Part shown: positions 9,151 through 18,157 of the stretch, piece by piece | How the letters are laid out: every line of letters starts with the position of its first letter | Numbering within the stretch: the stretch's first letter is position 1 | Assembly: GCA_016710265.1 (NCBI GenBank) | Contig: JADJJL010000003.1 | Span: 325,001 to 389,000, forward strand | Direction: 5' to 3' | From: Saprospiraceae bacterium | GTDB lineage: Bacteria; Bacteroidota; Bacteroidia; Chitinophagales; Saprospiraceae | Length of the DNA: 64,000 bases | Translations under genes and position numbers: made by a program | Notes under the pieces: model-generated | Seen by the model: the letters and a program-made list of their open reading frames with translations, nothing else | The model's database searches: none | What the model was told of the DNA's origin: nothing

Positions 9151-10428
9151 ATGAATGATTTTATCCCACATTTTTCAGAATTGGATGCCAAGGATGAATT
9201 GGCTCATTTTCAACAAAGATTTTGCATTCCTCAGGTTCAGGGCCAAGATGAAAGCAATCAGAAAATCTTATATTACTGTGGAAATTCGCTTGGACTGCAA
9301 CCCAAAGAAACCAGAAATTACGTTGAGCAGGAATTGGTAGATTGGGCCAATCTTGGTGTTGAAGGTCATTTACAGGCACTCAGACCCTGGGTGAAATACC
9401 ACGAGTTTCTAACGGAGGATATGGCCAGCATTGTGGGTGCAAAGCCGGAAGAAGTGGTCGTGATGAATACCCTTTCCGTCAATCTTCATTTGATGATGGT
9501 CTCATTTTACAGACCCACCCCAAGTCGAAGAAAAATACTCATCGAATATAGCGCTTTTCCCTCCGACCGTTATGCGGTGGAGTCGCAGATCCGATTTCAT
9601 GGATATGATCCGGAAAGCGATTTAATCATCCTCCAACCGGAAAACGAAGACGAATATGTCAATCCAGCCTACATTCAGCAAGTGATCGAACAACATGGTG
9701 AAAGCATTGCACTGGTTTTGATCGGATCGGTGAATTATTACACTGGTCAGGCCTATCCCATCCAAAAGATTACAGAATGGGGACATGCGCATGGTTGTGT
9801 GGTAGGTTTTGATTTGGCGCATGGTGCAGGGAACTTGATGCTCAATCTCCACGAAGATGGTCCTGACTTTGCGGTTTGGTGCAGCTACAAATACCTCAAC
9901 AGTGGACCTGGAAGTTTGGCGGGTTGTTTTGTACACGAAAGACACGCCAAAGCCTATGATTTACCGAGGTTTGCAGGTTGGTGGGGACATAACAAGGAAA
10001 GACGGTTTAAAATGGAAGCCAAATTGGATTTACTTCCCGGGGCAGAAGGCTGGCAATTGTCCAATCCTCCAATTCTTCCAATGGCCTGCATCAGGGCTTC
10101 GCTGGACCTATTTAAAGAAGCTGGAATGCCGGCACTTAGGAGCAAGTCTCTCAAACTGCACAAATATCTTAGAGATTTAATGAACAGTCTGGACCATTCA
10201 GATATTCGATTACTAACCCCTGAATCGGAAGAAGAACACGGATGTCAAGTTTCGATTCAAATCAAAAATGCAAACAAGGAAATATACCATCAATTGTCGG
10301 CAATGCACATCGTAGCAGATTGGCGTGAACCGGATGTCATCAGGGTAGCTCCGGTCCCACTATACAATAGTTTCGAAGATGTACATCAACTTTATTCCGC
10401 ATTTAAGAAAGTTCTAAAAATCCAATAA
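9151..10428 (+). CDS. kynU: Kynureninase
   Basis: PLP enzyme that splits L-kynurenine or 3-hydroxykynurenine into (3-hydroxy)anthranilate and alanine. The 425-residue protein starting at 9151 shows the family's N-terminal YYCGNSLGLQPK (residues 41-52), D221 in GFDLAHGAGN that contacts the pyridine nitrogen, and the PLP lysine K247 in WCSYKYLNSGPG. An upstream in-frame ATG at 9100 would add 17 Cys-rich residues not expected in the family and lies before the -7 box. kmo follows after 26 bp in the same direction, so the two form an operon for aerobic tryptophan breakdown, or for quinolinate and NAD synthesis if the later enzymes exist elsewhere. Confidence 0.95.
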   Translation: MNDFIPHFSELDAKDELAHFQQRFCIPQVQGQDESNQKILYYCGNSLGLQPKETRNYVEQELVDWANLGVEGHLQALRPWVKYHEFLTEDMASIVGAKPEEVVVMNTLSVNLHLMMVSFYRPTPSRRKILIEYSAFPSDRYAVESQIRFHGYDPESDLIILQPENEDEYVNPAYIQQVIEQHGESIALVLIGSVNYYTGQAYPIQKITEWGHAHGCVVGFDLAHGAGNLMLNLHEDGPDFAVWCSYKYLNSGPGSLAGCFVHERHAKAYDLPRFAGWWGHNKERRFKMEAKLDLLPGAEGWQLSNPPILPMACIRASLDLFKEAGMPALRSKSLKLHKYLRDLMNSLDHSDIRLLTPESEEEHGCQVSIQIKNANKEIYHQLSAMHIVADWREPDVIRVAPVPLYNSFEDVHQLYSAFKKVLKIQ

Positions 10429-10454
10429 ACATTCTATAAATCATCCAAATCAAT

Positions 10455-11819
10455 ATGCAGCAAAAGCCAGATTACATCATCGCAGGAGCAGGACTGGTAG
10501 GCAGTTTATTGGGTCTGCGATTGGCCCAAAGAGGTTTTAGAGTCAAACTTTATGAATCTCGTTCGGATATGCGCAAGGCCGATATTTCTGCCGGAAGGTC
10601 GATCAATCTGGCCTTATCCGATCGTGGTATCCGATCCCTGGAGTTGGTTGGTTTAAAACAAGAGATGCTCCAACATGCAGTGCCTATGCAAGGTCGAATG
10701 GTGCACGATGTAGGAGGAAATCTCCAATTTCAGCCATACAGCGAGCGCCCCGGTGAGCACATCAACTCCATCAGTCGCCGTACTTTGAATGTGATCTTGA
10801 TGGATGCGCTTGAAAAAATGCAGCCCGATGCCATTACATTCAATACCGAATTAAGCAGTCTGGATTTTCAGAATTTCGAGTCCGTGTTTCAAAGTAGAAA
10901 CGGAGAGCGTTTTATGCATCAAAATATTCCACTTTTGGCCACTGACGGAGCAAACTCTGTGGCCAGAAAAGAATTGATGAGAATTAGTCCTTTGATCCGT
11001 TTTAACTACGCTCAAAATTTTCAAAATTATGGATACAAGGAGTTGACCATTCCTCCTGCAGAAGATGGTTCATTTAGAATTCATGACCACTCTTTGCATA
11101 TATGGCCACGCGGCCATTTTATGATGATTGCATTGCCCAATCCGGATGCTACTTTTACGGCGACCTTGTTTTTGCCTTACGAGGGAAAAGAAAGTTTTGC
11201 GGTTTTGCAAACCGAAGAAAGTGTGACTGATTTTTACTCCAAATATTTTGCAGATTCCATGCCGCATATTCCAGCCCTCACCAAAGAATTTTTTGAACAT
11301 CCTACCGGCCATTTATACACTGTCAAATGTCATCCCTGGTATTATCAGGATCAGTTGCAATTGTTGGGAGATGCTGCACACGCCATTATTCCATTTTATG
11401 GTCAGGGCATGAATTGTGGTTTTGAAGATGTATTTGTTTTGGATCAACTGATGGATCAAAAATTATCTGGTGAAGAATTATTTCAAAAATTTACAGACAG
11501 CAGAAAAATCAATTCAGATGCGATTGCTGATTTGGCGGAAGATAATTTTATCGAAATGAGGGACAAGGTAGGCGATCCTGTCTTCCAAAGAAAACGCGCC
11601 CTAGAAAACCGGCTTGAAAAATTCGATCCATCCTATTTTTCAAAATACGCTTTAGTCACTTTCAGACCCGATGTCAGTTACCATCATGCAATGACCCTCG
11701 GCAGAATGCAGGATGAACTTTTAATGCAAATTTGCAGCAGCGGAGAAGAAATTAATGATGCTTCGCTACCTGAGATTTTACTTAAATTAAAAAAATTGAC
11801 ACTGGAGAATTCAGAATGA
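10455..11819 (+). CDS. kmo: Kynurenine 3-monooxygenase
   Basis: FAD-dependent aromatic hydroxylase converting L-kynurenine to 3-hydroxykynurenine with NADPH and oxygen. In 454 residues the sequence shows the dinucleotide motif IIAGAGLVGSLLGLRLAQRG (from residue 8), the KMO-specific GRSINLALSDRG at 47-58, the DG motif (LATDGANSVARK) and the second FAD motif GDAAHAIIPFYGQGMNCGFED from 305. Bacterial and eukaryotic KMOs share these. A C-terminal membrane anchor like that of mitochondrial KMO is not evident. Transcription is presumably from the kynU promoter. The extreme 3' end of the gene (the LTLENSE codons and stop) is part of a sequence that recurs in the spacer at 12698. Confidence 0.95.
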   Translation: MQQKPDYIIAGAGLVGSLLGLRLAQRGFRVKLYESRSDMRKADISAGRSINLALSDRGIRSLELVGLKQEMLQHAVPMQGRMVHDVGGNLQFQPYSERPGEHINSISRRTLNVILMDALEKMQPDAITFNTELSSLDFQNFESVFQSRNGERFMHQNIPLLATDGANSVARKELMRISPLIRFNYAQNFQNYGYKELTIPPAEDGSFRIHDHSLHIWPRGHFMMIALPNPDATFTATLFLPYEGKESFAVLQTEESVTDFYSKYFADSMPHIPALTKEFFEHPTGHLYTVKCHPWYYQDQLQLLGDAAHAIIPFYGQGMNCGFEDVFVLDQLMDQKLSGEELFQKFTDSRKINSDAIADLAEDNFIEMRDKVGDPVFQRKRALENRLEKFDPSYFSKYALVTFRPDVSYHHAMTLGRMQDELLMQICSSGEEINDASLPEILLKLKKLTLENSE

Positions 11820-12000
11820 GTTAGTTAGAAAATGGAGTAGAGAAACATAACGGCAACAACGATATTAGACAATTAGTCAATGAGAAATTTAAAATTAAAA
11901 AAGATGGTACGGAACCATTGTATGAATAACCATGTTTACGTCTTATATTTTATACAAAAGATTAATCGGAATGGATTTTTCAAAACCTTAGAATACTACA

Positions 12001-12630
12001 ATGAAAGCTAATATAATTTTTATAATAAGTTTTCTCCTTTATTTTCTAAATTTCTCTTGCAGAGACTCTGGTACGGATGATCCTAATCCTCCAATACCTA
12101 AAGACAGTTGTGTGGTGTTTGAATCTATTTTCAATGACAGTTCATTGGTGAATTTATACCCTAATTGGCAAAACGAATGGGGAGTTGCTTATTGTACTAA
12201 AGTAAATTCAGTTAATTATTTTGTACCCAGAAGTTTTAGACGGTCTAGTTCAAATGATTTTTCTTTACAATTACTTTCATTCGACAAAGATAGCATTTTG
12301 GCAGATGCAGTTATATTTGTTGGAATCCCACTAAAAGAAGGATGTTACAATATAGTAGAGCAATGTTCAAGCATTATTAACTTCAATAATGTTTGTGTTA
12401 TATTTGACAATTGGAATTATGATACAGTCATCGATTCTTACCTCATCGACACTAACCGTGCTGACAATAAAATTGAAATAGTATCTATTGATACCGTGCA
12501 GAAGATCATGGAGGGTAGATTCGCTTGTTCTTTTGTGTTTGCTAATGACAGACCAAAGTGGGATTCATTTAATCTTGATACCATGAGATTTTTTAATGGA
12601 TATTTTAAGGGGAAGTATCAGGATAGGTAA
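12001..12630 (+). CDS. Putative lipoprotein of unknown function
   Basis: A 209-residue protein with a hydrophobic N-terminus and lipobox-like LNFSC (Cys20), followed by an acidic, Pro-rich linker (DDPNPPIPKD), the usual lipoprotein export context in Bacteroidota. The remainder is Asn/Asp/Phe-rich, with five or more cysteines (CTK, GCYN, QCSS, NVCV, FACS) and repeated 'IDT/DTV' strands; I recognise no family. It is flanked on both sides by low-complexity repeat spacers (11820-12000 and 12640-12838). It could be a strain-specific surface lipoprotein. Confidence 0.65.
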   Translation: MKANIIFIISFLLYFLNFSCRDSGTDDPNPPIPKDSCVVFESIFNDSSLVNLYPNWQNEWGVAYCTKVNSVNYFVPRSFRRSSSNDFSLQLLSFDKDSILADAVIFVGIPLKEGCYNIVEQCSSIINFNNVCVIFDNWNYDTVIDSYLIDTNRADNKIEIVSIDTVQKIMEGRFACSFVFANDRPKWDSFNLDTMRFFNGYFKGKYQDR

Positions 12631-12639
12631 AATTGCCAG

Positions 12640-12838
12640 CTGACAATTGTCGCGCAAGGCACGAATGGAGAATTGACAATGGACAATTGATAATGGACAC
12701 TGGAGAATTCAAAATGAGTTAATTAGAAAATTAGTTAATGGTTAATATTCAATACTAAAATCCACTAATTCTTTCATTTACTAATCATCTTCCCTCTTGT
12801 CTAAATTTTAATTGACTAATCTACTAATTCTCTAATCG
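12640..12838. repeat. Low-complexity inverted-repeat spacer between convergent genes
   Basis: Left part carries 'gaattgacaatggacaattgataatggaca' type text (split here) and GAGTTAATTAGAAAATTAG; the right part carries CACTAATTCTTTCATTTAC and repeated ACTAATC units that are roughly complementary to the left. A segment at 12698-12724 repeats the kmo 3' end (11802-11828) with two or three differences. Similar material recurs at 14975-15020, 17790-17840 and 42478-42604. Confidence 0.6.
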
Positions 12839-12839
12839 A

Positions 12840-14633
12840 CTAATCTCTTACAACAATCTTCTCTGACTTTACCAACAGCCCTCGTTCAATTATATTTACA
12901 AGATAAATACCCGCCGGCAACTGCTCTGTATCAATCACATTACTACCTTGATAGATTCTCTCGCGATGCACGGTATGTCCTTGCGGATTGATTAAATGTA
13001 TATACATGCTTTCAGGTAGATAATCGTGGACATTTAACACAAAGTGATCAGAGGCTGGGTTAGGAAAAATATCAGTTTTGATAACAATTTTTCCTTCGTC
13101 GTTAGTAGCTGAGGTTCCAACATTTAGTGTCCGGCATAATGTGTCTGAACCATATTTATTCTTAACAATCAGACAAACTTTATAAATTCCATCTTTTTCG
13201 AAACAATGAATCGGAGAAGTATCCCGACTTTGTGTACCATCACCAAGATCCCAGTACCATTCCGGCTCAGATTCCTCCGTTAAATATCCGCTTAGATCGA
13301 CAAATTCAAAACATCGATATTTAGCAGAATCCTGATCATATCGCCACCAAGCCCAAGGCACATTATCGATTCCTAAGGTATCGCATACGCTGCCATCTAT
13401 AGGGCCGAGACGGAAGTGAGGAAAAATGGGCATAAGCCAAATTACAGTAAATAAACGAATATTTCTAATTCTAAAATCGCTTCTTCCCTGTGACATATTG
13501 GGCTTTTCAATCGTGTGATAAAAACGTGAAGGACGCATTGAGAACAATATATAAATTCTTCCATCGGGTCCTGTTTGCATTTCTCCAAACTTGGGCTCCA
13601 GATGAAAACTGTCTGTGACACGAGTAATTACTCCATCAGACCGGGCTATGGTAGTGGGCTTGCTTAGCCTTCCTTTCTCAATACTGTATTGATACACAAA
13701 ATCGTCGTTTGACGTATACAGAAACCTTGAATCTGGAGAAAAGCAGCCACCAGAGCCACGGCCGTCCGAGAAATCCGGAAATGTTACTGCCTGTCTATTG
13801 GATAACAATCCTGTACATCGGTCAAAATGATAAAACTCTACCCGACCATTGGTATCCCAGTTGTCTAAATATTTAGAGCTCATAGCATAATAGTTTCCAT
13901 CAGGAGAAAAATAAGCCCATCCGCCTGAATTATCGGTAAACCGATCCATATTTTGTAGGAAGATTTTTTGAATCTTATTGCCAGAATATAAAATGGTGTA
14001 AAACTGCTTGGATTGAAATCTAGGAATGAGGATCCACCAATCTCTACCGTTTGCGTGTTTACATGCAGCAAGCGCACCAACAATTGTAGAATCATTGAGA
14101 AAAACTTCATTCCTTGCCAATCGGATGGATTCGCCGTTTTCCTCAATAACCACGTTTCTAAGATTATAAAAGAAGGCATACACTTCATTTACTCCGGGTC
14201 GGGGATCACCAATGACATCCCACGCTCCAGTGAATAAAGAATAAATGGAATCGTTCGTATAATCTGGCAACATCAAACTAATTTGAGGAGATCCATAACA
14301 ATAGGAATAAGGACAAATATCTTCGTACTTTCCGACATGCTTATGGAATCTGCTTTCTACCGTCTTACCGTCAAAATGATACCTAAATTTTCCATTCTTA
14401 TTGCTAATCATCGAACTAAAGTATGCTGTTTTATTAATAAACTTTGACGAATATCCAATGGATGGATTGCCATCCTGAGTATCAAAATTCAGGATGGCAG
14501 GTCCATACATAGAATCAGTTGGTAAAATATCATTGAATCCAACGACCCAATTAAAATCATGCATTTGCGCAGATATTGAAGTAATCGAAAGAAAGAATAT
14601 TAAAAGGACCGCGAACGGCTTCACATTATTCAA
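12840..14633 (-). CDS. T9SS-secreted PKD-domain protein
   Basis: A 597-residue exported protein: signal peptide (residues 1-22, cleavage after SISA), a large propeller-like region with 'YFSPDGNYYAMSS' and 'CFSPDSRFLYTSNDD' blades (about 80-410), one PKD domain (WYWDLGDGTQSRDTSPIHCF, about 440-510) and a type A T9SS sorting domain at the C-terminus (TDIFPNPASDHFVLNV ... LPAGIYLVNI ... KIVVRD). Family knowledge: the CTD is removed by PorU after translocation through the outer membrane. The text resembles 'T9SS type A sorting domain' gliding proteins that use a WD-like body. A perfect -7 box lies 39 bp upstream. Confidence 0.85.
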   Translation of the reverse strand: MNNVKPFAVLLIFFLSITSISAQMHDFNWVVGFNDILPTDSMYGPAILNFDTQDGNPSIGYSSKFINKTAYFSSMISNKNGKFRYHFDGKTVESRFHKHVGKYEDICPYSYCYGSPQISLMLPDYTNDSIYSLFTGAWDVIGDPRPGVNEVYAFFYNLRNVVIEENGESIRLARNEVFLNDSTIVGALAACKHANGRDWWILIPRFQSKQFYTILYSGNKIQKIFLQNMDRFTDNSGGWAYFSPDGNYYAMSSKYLDNWDTNGRVEFYHFDRCTGLLSNRQAVTFPDFSDGRGSGGCFSPDSRFLYTSNDDFVYQYSIEKGRLSKPTTIARSDGVITRVTDSFHLEPKFGEMQTGPDGRIYILFSMRPSRFYHTIEKPNMSQGRSDFRIRNIRLFTVIWLMPIFPHFRLGPIDGSVCDTLGIDNVPWAWWRYDQDSAKYRCFEFVDLSGYLTEESEPEWYWDLGDGTQSRDTSPIHCFEKDGIYKVCLIVKNKYGSDTLCRTLNVGTSATNDEGKIVIKTDIFPNPASDHFVLNVHDYLPESMYIHLINPQGHTVHRERIYQGSNVIDTEQLPAGIYLVNIIERGLLVKSEKIVVRD

Positions 14634-14671
14634 TTAAAGTAATTAATAATCATTTGGATATTCAGCATCTA

Positions 14672-14679
14672 CAAAAATA
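14672..14679 (-). promoter_or_regulatory. -7 promoter box for the PKD-domain protein
   Basis: Minus-strand TATTTTTG, a perfect TAnnTTTG, predicted start near 14668 and leader of about 34 nt. Confidence 0.55.
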
Positions 14680-15035
14680 CCATTTATTATGAAATTGACT
14701 CTTATTCTATTCACTTTATTCTTCAGGGAGTATATAAAATTGCGAGTGAACAAGCTTATAAAACAAAATGCTACCAGCCGACTAAATGACAAATGCGATG
14801 GGTGGAGTACGGCGTAAAACTTAGCGATTCATTAGATTTTTAATTTTAAAAAGAGGGCTGAATTCGAAGTTTGGAAATCGAAGATCACGCCTAAGGCGTG
14901 ATTCGAATTTCAAAGTATCGGAGATATTTTAATATGCTTTCATTTTTAAATTGAGTCATCAATTATTCCCATTTTCACATTGACTAATTAACTCATCAAC
15001 TCATTAACTCATTAACCAATTCTCCTCCAAATTCT
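14680..15035. other. Gene-free spacer upstream of fumC
   Basis: About 350 bp without a supportable ORF. It holds the palindrome at 14873-14912 and, at 14975-15020, a run of ACTCATTAACTCATTAACC-like units. The rest is AT-rich with no RNA gene that I recognise. Confidence 0.6.
14873..14912. repeat. Palindromic element
   Basis: ATCACGCCT and AGGCGTGAT form nine-base arms around a single A (14883-14901), inside a longer imperfect palindrome with AAATCGAAG on the left and TTCGAATTT on the right. The preceding TTCGAAGTTTGGAAA (14863-14877) is shared with the palindrome at 44571, so this is a dispersed family. Confidence 0.6.
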
Positions 15036-15043
15036 TAACTTTG
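15036..15043 (+). promoter_or_regulatory. -7 promoter box for fumC
   Basis: TAACTTTG, a perfect TAnnTTTG, 21 bp before the fumC ATG. Predicted start is near 15047-15050, immediately before a five-codon ORF at 15051. Confidence 0.65.
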
Positions 15044-15064
15044 CGGGTCAATGAAGCCAGAAAT

Positions 15065-16471
15065 ATGAGTTTTAGAAAAGAAAAAGACACCATGGGGATA
15101 GTAGAAGTGCCCGCAGAGGTGTATTGGGGAGCACAAACCCAACGTTCCATCGGTAATTTTAAAATAGCCACTGAGATAAATAAGATGCCCATCGAAATCA
15201 TCAGGGCTTTTGCAATATTGAAGAAAGCGGCTGTGGTCGTCAACCATGAAGAAGGAATCATCAACGCGGAAAAGAAAGATCTAATCAGCAGGGTTTGTGA
15301 TGAAATACTGGACGGAAAGCTCGATGATCAGTTTCCACTTGTGGTGTGGCAGACGGGCTCCGGCACACAATCTAATATGAATGTCAATGAGGTCATCGCC
15401 TATAGAGCGCATGTGATTCAGGGTGGTTCGCTGATGGATGAAAAAAAGGCGGTACATCCCAACGACGATGTCAACAAAAGCCAATCCTCCAATGATACTT
15501 TCCCAACGGCAATGCACATCGCAGCCTATCAGATTCTGTCTGATTGTACCTTGCCAGGATTGAAGGCATTAAGAGACACCTTGCATTCCAAAGCCAAAGA
15601 ATTCAGCCACATCGTCAAAATTGGCAGAACCCATCTCATGGATGCGACGCCTTTGACCCTTGGTCAAGAGTTGTCCGGTTATGTGGCCCAGCTAAACCAT
15701 GGCATCCGAACCATCGAAAACAGCCTTTCTCACTTGTCTGAACTGGCATTGGGAGGAACAGCCGTTGGAACAGGAATCAATACTCCGGAAGGATATTCTG
15801 AAAAAGTGGCTGCAGAGATTGCCAAAATAACCGATCTACCTTTTGTTACAGCTCCCAATAAATTTGAAGCCCTCGCTGCACACGATGCCATCGTGGAATC
15901 CCACGGTGCACTTAAGACCGTCGCTTGCAGCATGATGAAAATCGCCAATGACATTCGCCTTCTCGCTTCTGGTCCTCGCTGCGGAATCGGAGAGATATTT
16001 ATTCCTGACAACGAGCCCGGTTCTTCCATCATGCCCGGCAAAGTCAATCCCACACAATGTGAGGCCATGACCATGGTTGCTGCTCAAGTGTTGGGCAATG
16101 ATGTCGCCATCAACATTGGTGGTGCGTCGGGGCATTTCGAACTCAATGTGTTTAAACCCATGATGATCTATAATTTTTTACACAGCGCCAGACTGATTGG
16201 TGAAGTTTGCCAATCATTTAATGAAAAATGTGCTGTCGGAATTAAACCCATCGAAGAAAATATTAAATCCAATCTGGAGAATTCTCTGATGTTGGTCACC
16301 GCTTTAAATACCCACATCGGATATTATAAAGCTGCAGAAATTGCTCAAACTGCCCACCAACAGGGCAAAACACTCAAACAGACGGCCATCGATCTGGGTT
16401 ATCTGAGTTCGGAAGAATTTGACAACTGGGTTAAACCGGAAGAAATGGTCGGCAAAATCGATATAAAATAA
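15065..16471 (+). CDS. fumC: Class II fumarate hydratase
   Basis: Cytosolic, iron-independent fumarase interconverting fumarate and L-malate in the TCA cycle. The 468-residue protein starts [11 protein letters not shown]; the frame is open 24 bp further to a TTG inside the promoter, which is rejected. Visible motifs: [14 protein letters not shown] (97-110), HPNDDVN (131-137, B-site), [16 protein letters not shown] with catalytic H190, and the superfamily signature [16 protein letters not shown] from 319. Family members have a catalytic Ser in the signature loop. An M16 peptidase frame starts 4 bp after its stop, so the two are probably co-transcribed. Confidence 0.97.
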   Translation: MSFRKEKDTMGIVEVPAEVYWGAQTQRSIGNFKIATEINKMPIEIIRAFAILKKAAVVVNHEEGIINAEKKDLISRVCDEILDGKLDDQFPLVVWQTGSGTQSNMNVNEVIAYRAHVIQGGSLMDEKKAVHPNDDVNKSQSSNDTFPTAMHIAAYQILSDCTLPGLKALRDTLHSKAKEFSHIVKIGRTHLMDATPLTLGQELSGYVAQLNHGIRTIENSLSHLSELALGGTAVGTGINTPEGYSEKVAAEIAKITDLPFVTAPNKFEALAAHDAIVESHGALKTVACSMMKIANDIRLLASGPRCGIGEIFIPDNEPGSSIMPGKVNPTQCEAMTMVAAQVLGNDVAINIGGASGHFELNVFKPMMIYNFLHSARLIGEVCQSFNEKCAVGIKPIEENIKSNLENSLMLVTALNTHIGYYKAAEIAQTAHQQGKTLKQTAIDLGYLSSEEFDNWVKPEEMVGKIDIK

Positions 16472-16475
16472 TCCT

Positions 16476-17728
16476 TTGGACCAAACAAACGCTAAACCAT
16501 ACCACCGGTTCGTATTAAACAATGGCTTGACGGTCATTGGCGTTCCCGATCAAAGCACCAGACTGATTGGTGTTTGCGTCTTATACAAAGTAGGCAGTCG
16601 CGACGAACTGCCGGACAAAACGGGAATCGCACATTTGTTCGAACATCTGATGTTTTCCAATTCCGGTAAATCAGTCGATTTTGACACCATCATGCAGTTT
16701 GCAGGTGCGGAAAGTAATGCATTTACTACACCGGATACGACCCAATATTACAATATTGCACCGGATTCCTGTCTCGAGTTAATCATCCAAATGGAAGCCA
16801 TCCGAATGGAAGGATTTAAGGTGAGTAAGAAAGATTTTTTGGTCCAACAGAAAGTCGTCATCGAAGAATTTGCAGAAAATTATCTCAACAATCCTTATGG
16901 ACTTTTTCACATTGGTTGATGGATCTCGCTTATACCCAGCATCCTTATAAATGGCCGGTGATTGGTAAAAATAGCGAACAAATCGCCAGTCTACAATACC
17001 AGGATGCATCTGATTTTTACCATCAATATTATCACCCTTCCAATGCCGTCTTGGTGGTGAGTGGAAATTTTGTGAAATCGCAATTGGAAGATTTGGTGGA
17101 AAAACATTTTGGAAAAATTGCTGCCGGAACACCCAATCGGAATCAGTATTTACAAGAACCTAATCAAAATACAAAAAGAGAGAAAATAGTCCAAGGTCAA
17201 TTTCCAGAAGACGCTTTGTATATAGCATGGCCATCATCCGCTAGAAATTCAACCGATTTTTATGCTTTGGACATGGCCACGGACATACTTTCCGATGGAA
17301 AATCTTCTTTGTTGTACAGCGAACTCAAAAAGAAAAAAATGTTGTTTTCAGGCATCGATTGCTATTTGACTGCAACCACTGACCCTGGCTTAATTATTTT
17401 GGAAGGAAAGTTGAGAGAAGGAATCCAAAGAGAGCAGGCACTTTTGGAAATCAGAAATTTGTTGGATAAATTTGTTTCAGACGGAATCAGCGAACATACC
17501 TGGGAAAAATACATCAACAAAAATGAGAGCGCTTATTATTTTTCTCAATTGGGTGTCATCAATCAAGCCTTAAATTATTCTTATTCAGAATGGCTTGGAG
17601 ACCCGGATTTGGTCATGCATGAATTTGAAAAATACCGCTCATTGAGCAAGGAACAGGTCATCGCATCTGTTCGTGATTATTTAGGAGAAGATCAGGGAAG
17701 CTACCTTTTTCTAGAAAATGGTAATTAA
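16476..17728 (+). pseudogene. M16-family zinc peptidase, split by a single-base frameshift
   Basis: Two frames together make one M16 (pitrilysin/processing-peptidase-like) protein. The first (16476-16919, 147 residues, TTG start) carries the inverted zinc motif HLFEH (H53, E56, H57) and the downstream Glu region VVIEEFAEN, ending ...PYGLFHIG and a stop. The second (16916-17728) resumes with MDLAYTQHPYKWPVIG and runs to the end, including NAVLVVSGNF and the C-terminal domain. Adding one base near 16908-16912 would join PYGLF to WLMDLAY in one frame; the total (1253 nt plus one) is then divisible by three and gives 417 residues, normal for the short M16 subunits of Bacteroidota. No signal peptide is seen. 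Either a recent inactivation, a sequencing error, or two coupled polypeptides sharing TTGA. Confidence 0.8.
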
Positions 17729-17855
17729 AGATCTCCTTAGTTACTGATGGATTTTTTTTAAATACTTATAAAGGTTCTTTAGATCAGCTGAGCCGTCATT
17801 GACTCATAAAATCGGTCATTGACTAAGCGGTCATCCGATCCAAAGGTTTGAACCC

Positions 17856-17863
17856 TACCTTTG
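17856..17863 (+). promoter_or_regulatory. -7 promoter box abutting a small membrane protein gene
   Basis: TACCTTTG, a perfect TAnnTTTG, ending 4 nt before the ATG at 17868. It predicts a leaderless message. Confidence 0.6.
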
Positions 17864-17867
17864 CTTC

Positions 17868-17999
17868 ATGATCAGAAAGTCAAATAAATTGGATTATGAA
17901 AAATTAAAAAAGAAGAGGCCATTTTGGATTTTCGATCTTTTTTTCATAATTGCGGTATTCACGATGATCGTTTTTTTGATTTTTATATATAGTAAATAA
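17868..17999 (+). CDS. Small single-span membrane protein (43 residues)
   Basis: ATG at 17868 to TAA at 17997-17999. The protein begins with a highly basic stretch (MIRKSNKLDYEKLKKKRP, eight Lys/Arg) and then a continuous hydrophobic segment from W20 to Y41 (WIFDLFFIIAVFTMIVFLIF), ending SK. By the positive-inside rule the N-terminus stays in the cytoplasm. A perfect TAnnTTTG box ends 4 nt upstream, which is strong support for such a short frame. I recognise no family. It lies alone between the M16 pseudogene and the PLP enzyme, both on the same strand. Confidence 0.65.
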   Translation: MIRKSNKLDYEKLKKKRPFWIFDLFFIIAVFTMIVFLIFIYSK

Positions 18000-18128
18000 A
18001 ACCAGTAATTATTATATACACAGGTGTTTCTACAAAGCGTTCGACCTTATCTCATTACGACATCTAAAATGCTGGTGTAAACTAAATCCTGTCTCATTTT
18101 TCTTTTTTCAATCTTTCCTGACTTATAC

Positions 18129-18136
18129 TAACTTTG
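18129..18136 (+). promoter_or_regulatory. -7 promoter box for the PLP enzyme gene
   Basis: TAACTTTG, a perfect TAnnTTTG, 21 bp upstream of the ATG at 18158; leader about 17 nt. Confidence 0.65.
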
Positions 18137-18157
18137 TCTTATAAAACAAATTAGAAA

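Noticed and set aside
15730..16135. Minus-strand frames opposite fumC
   Set aside because: Shadows of conserved fumC codons; no promoter or homology.
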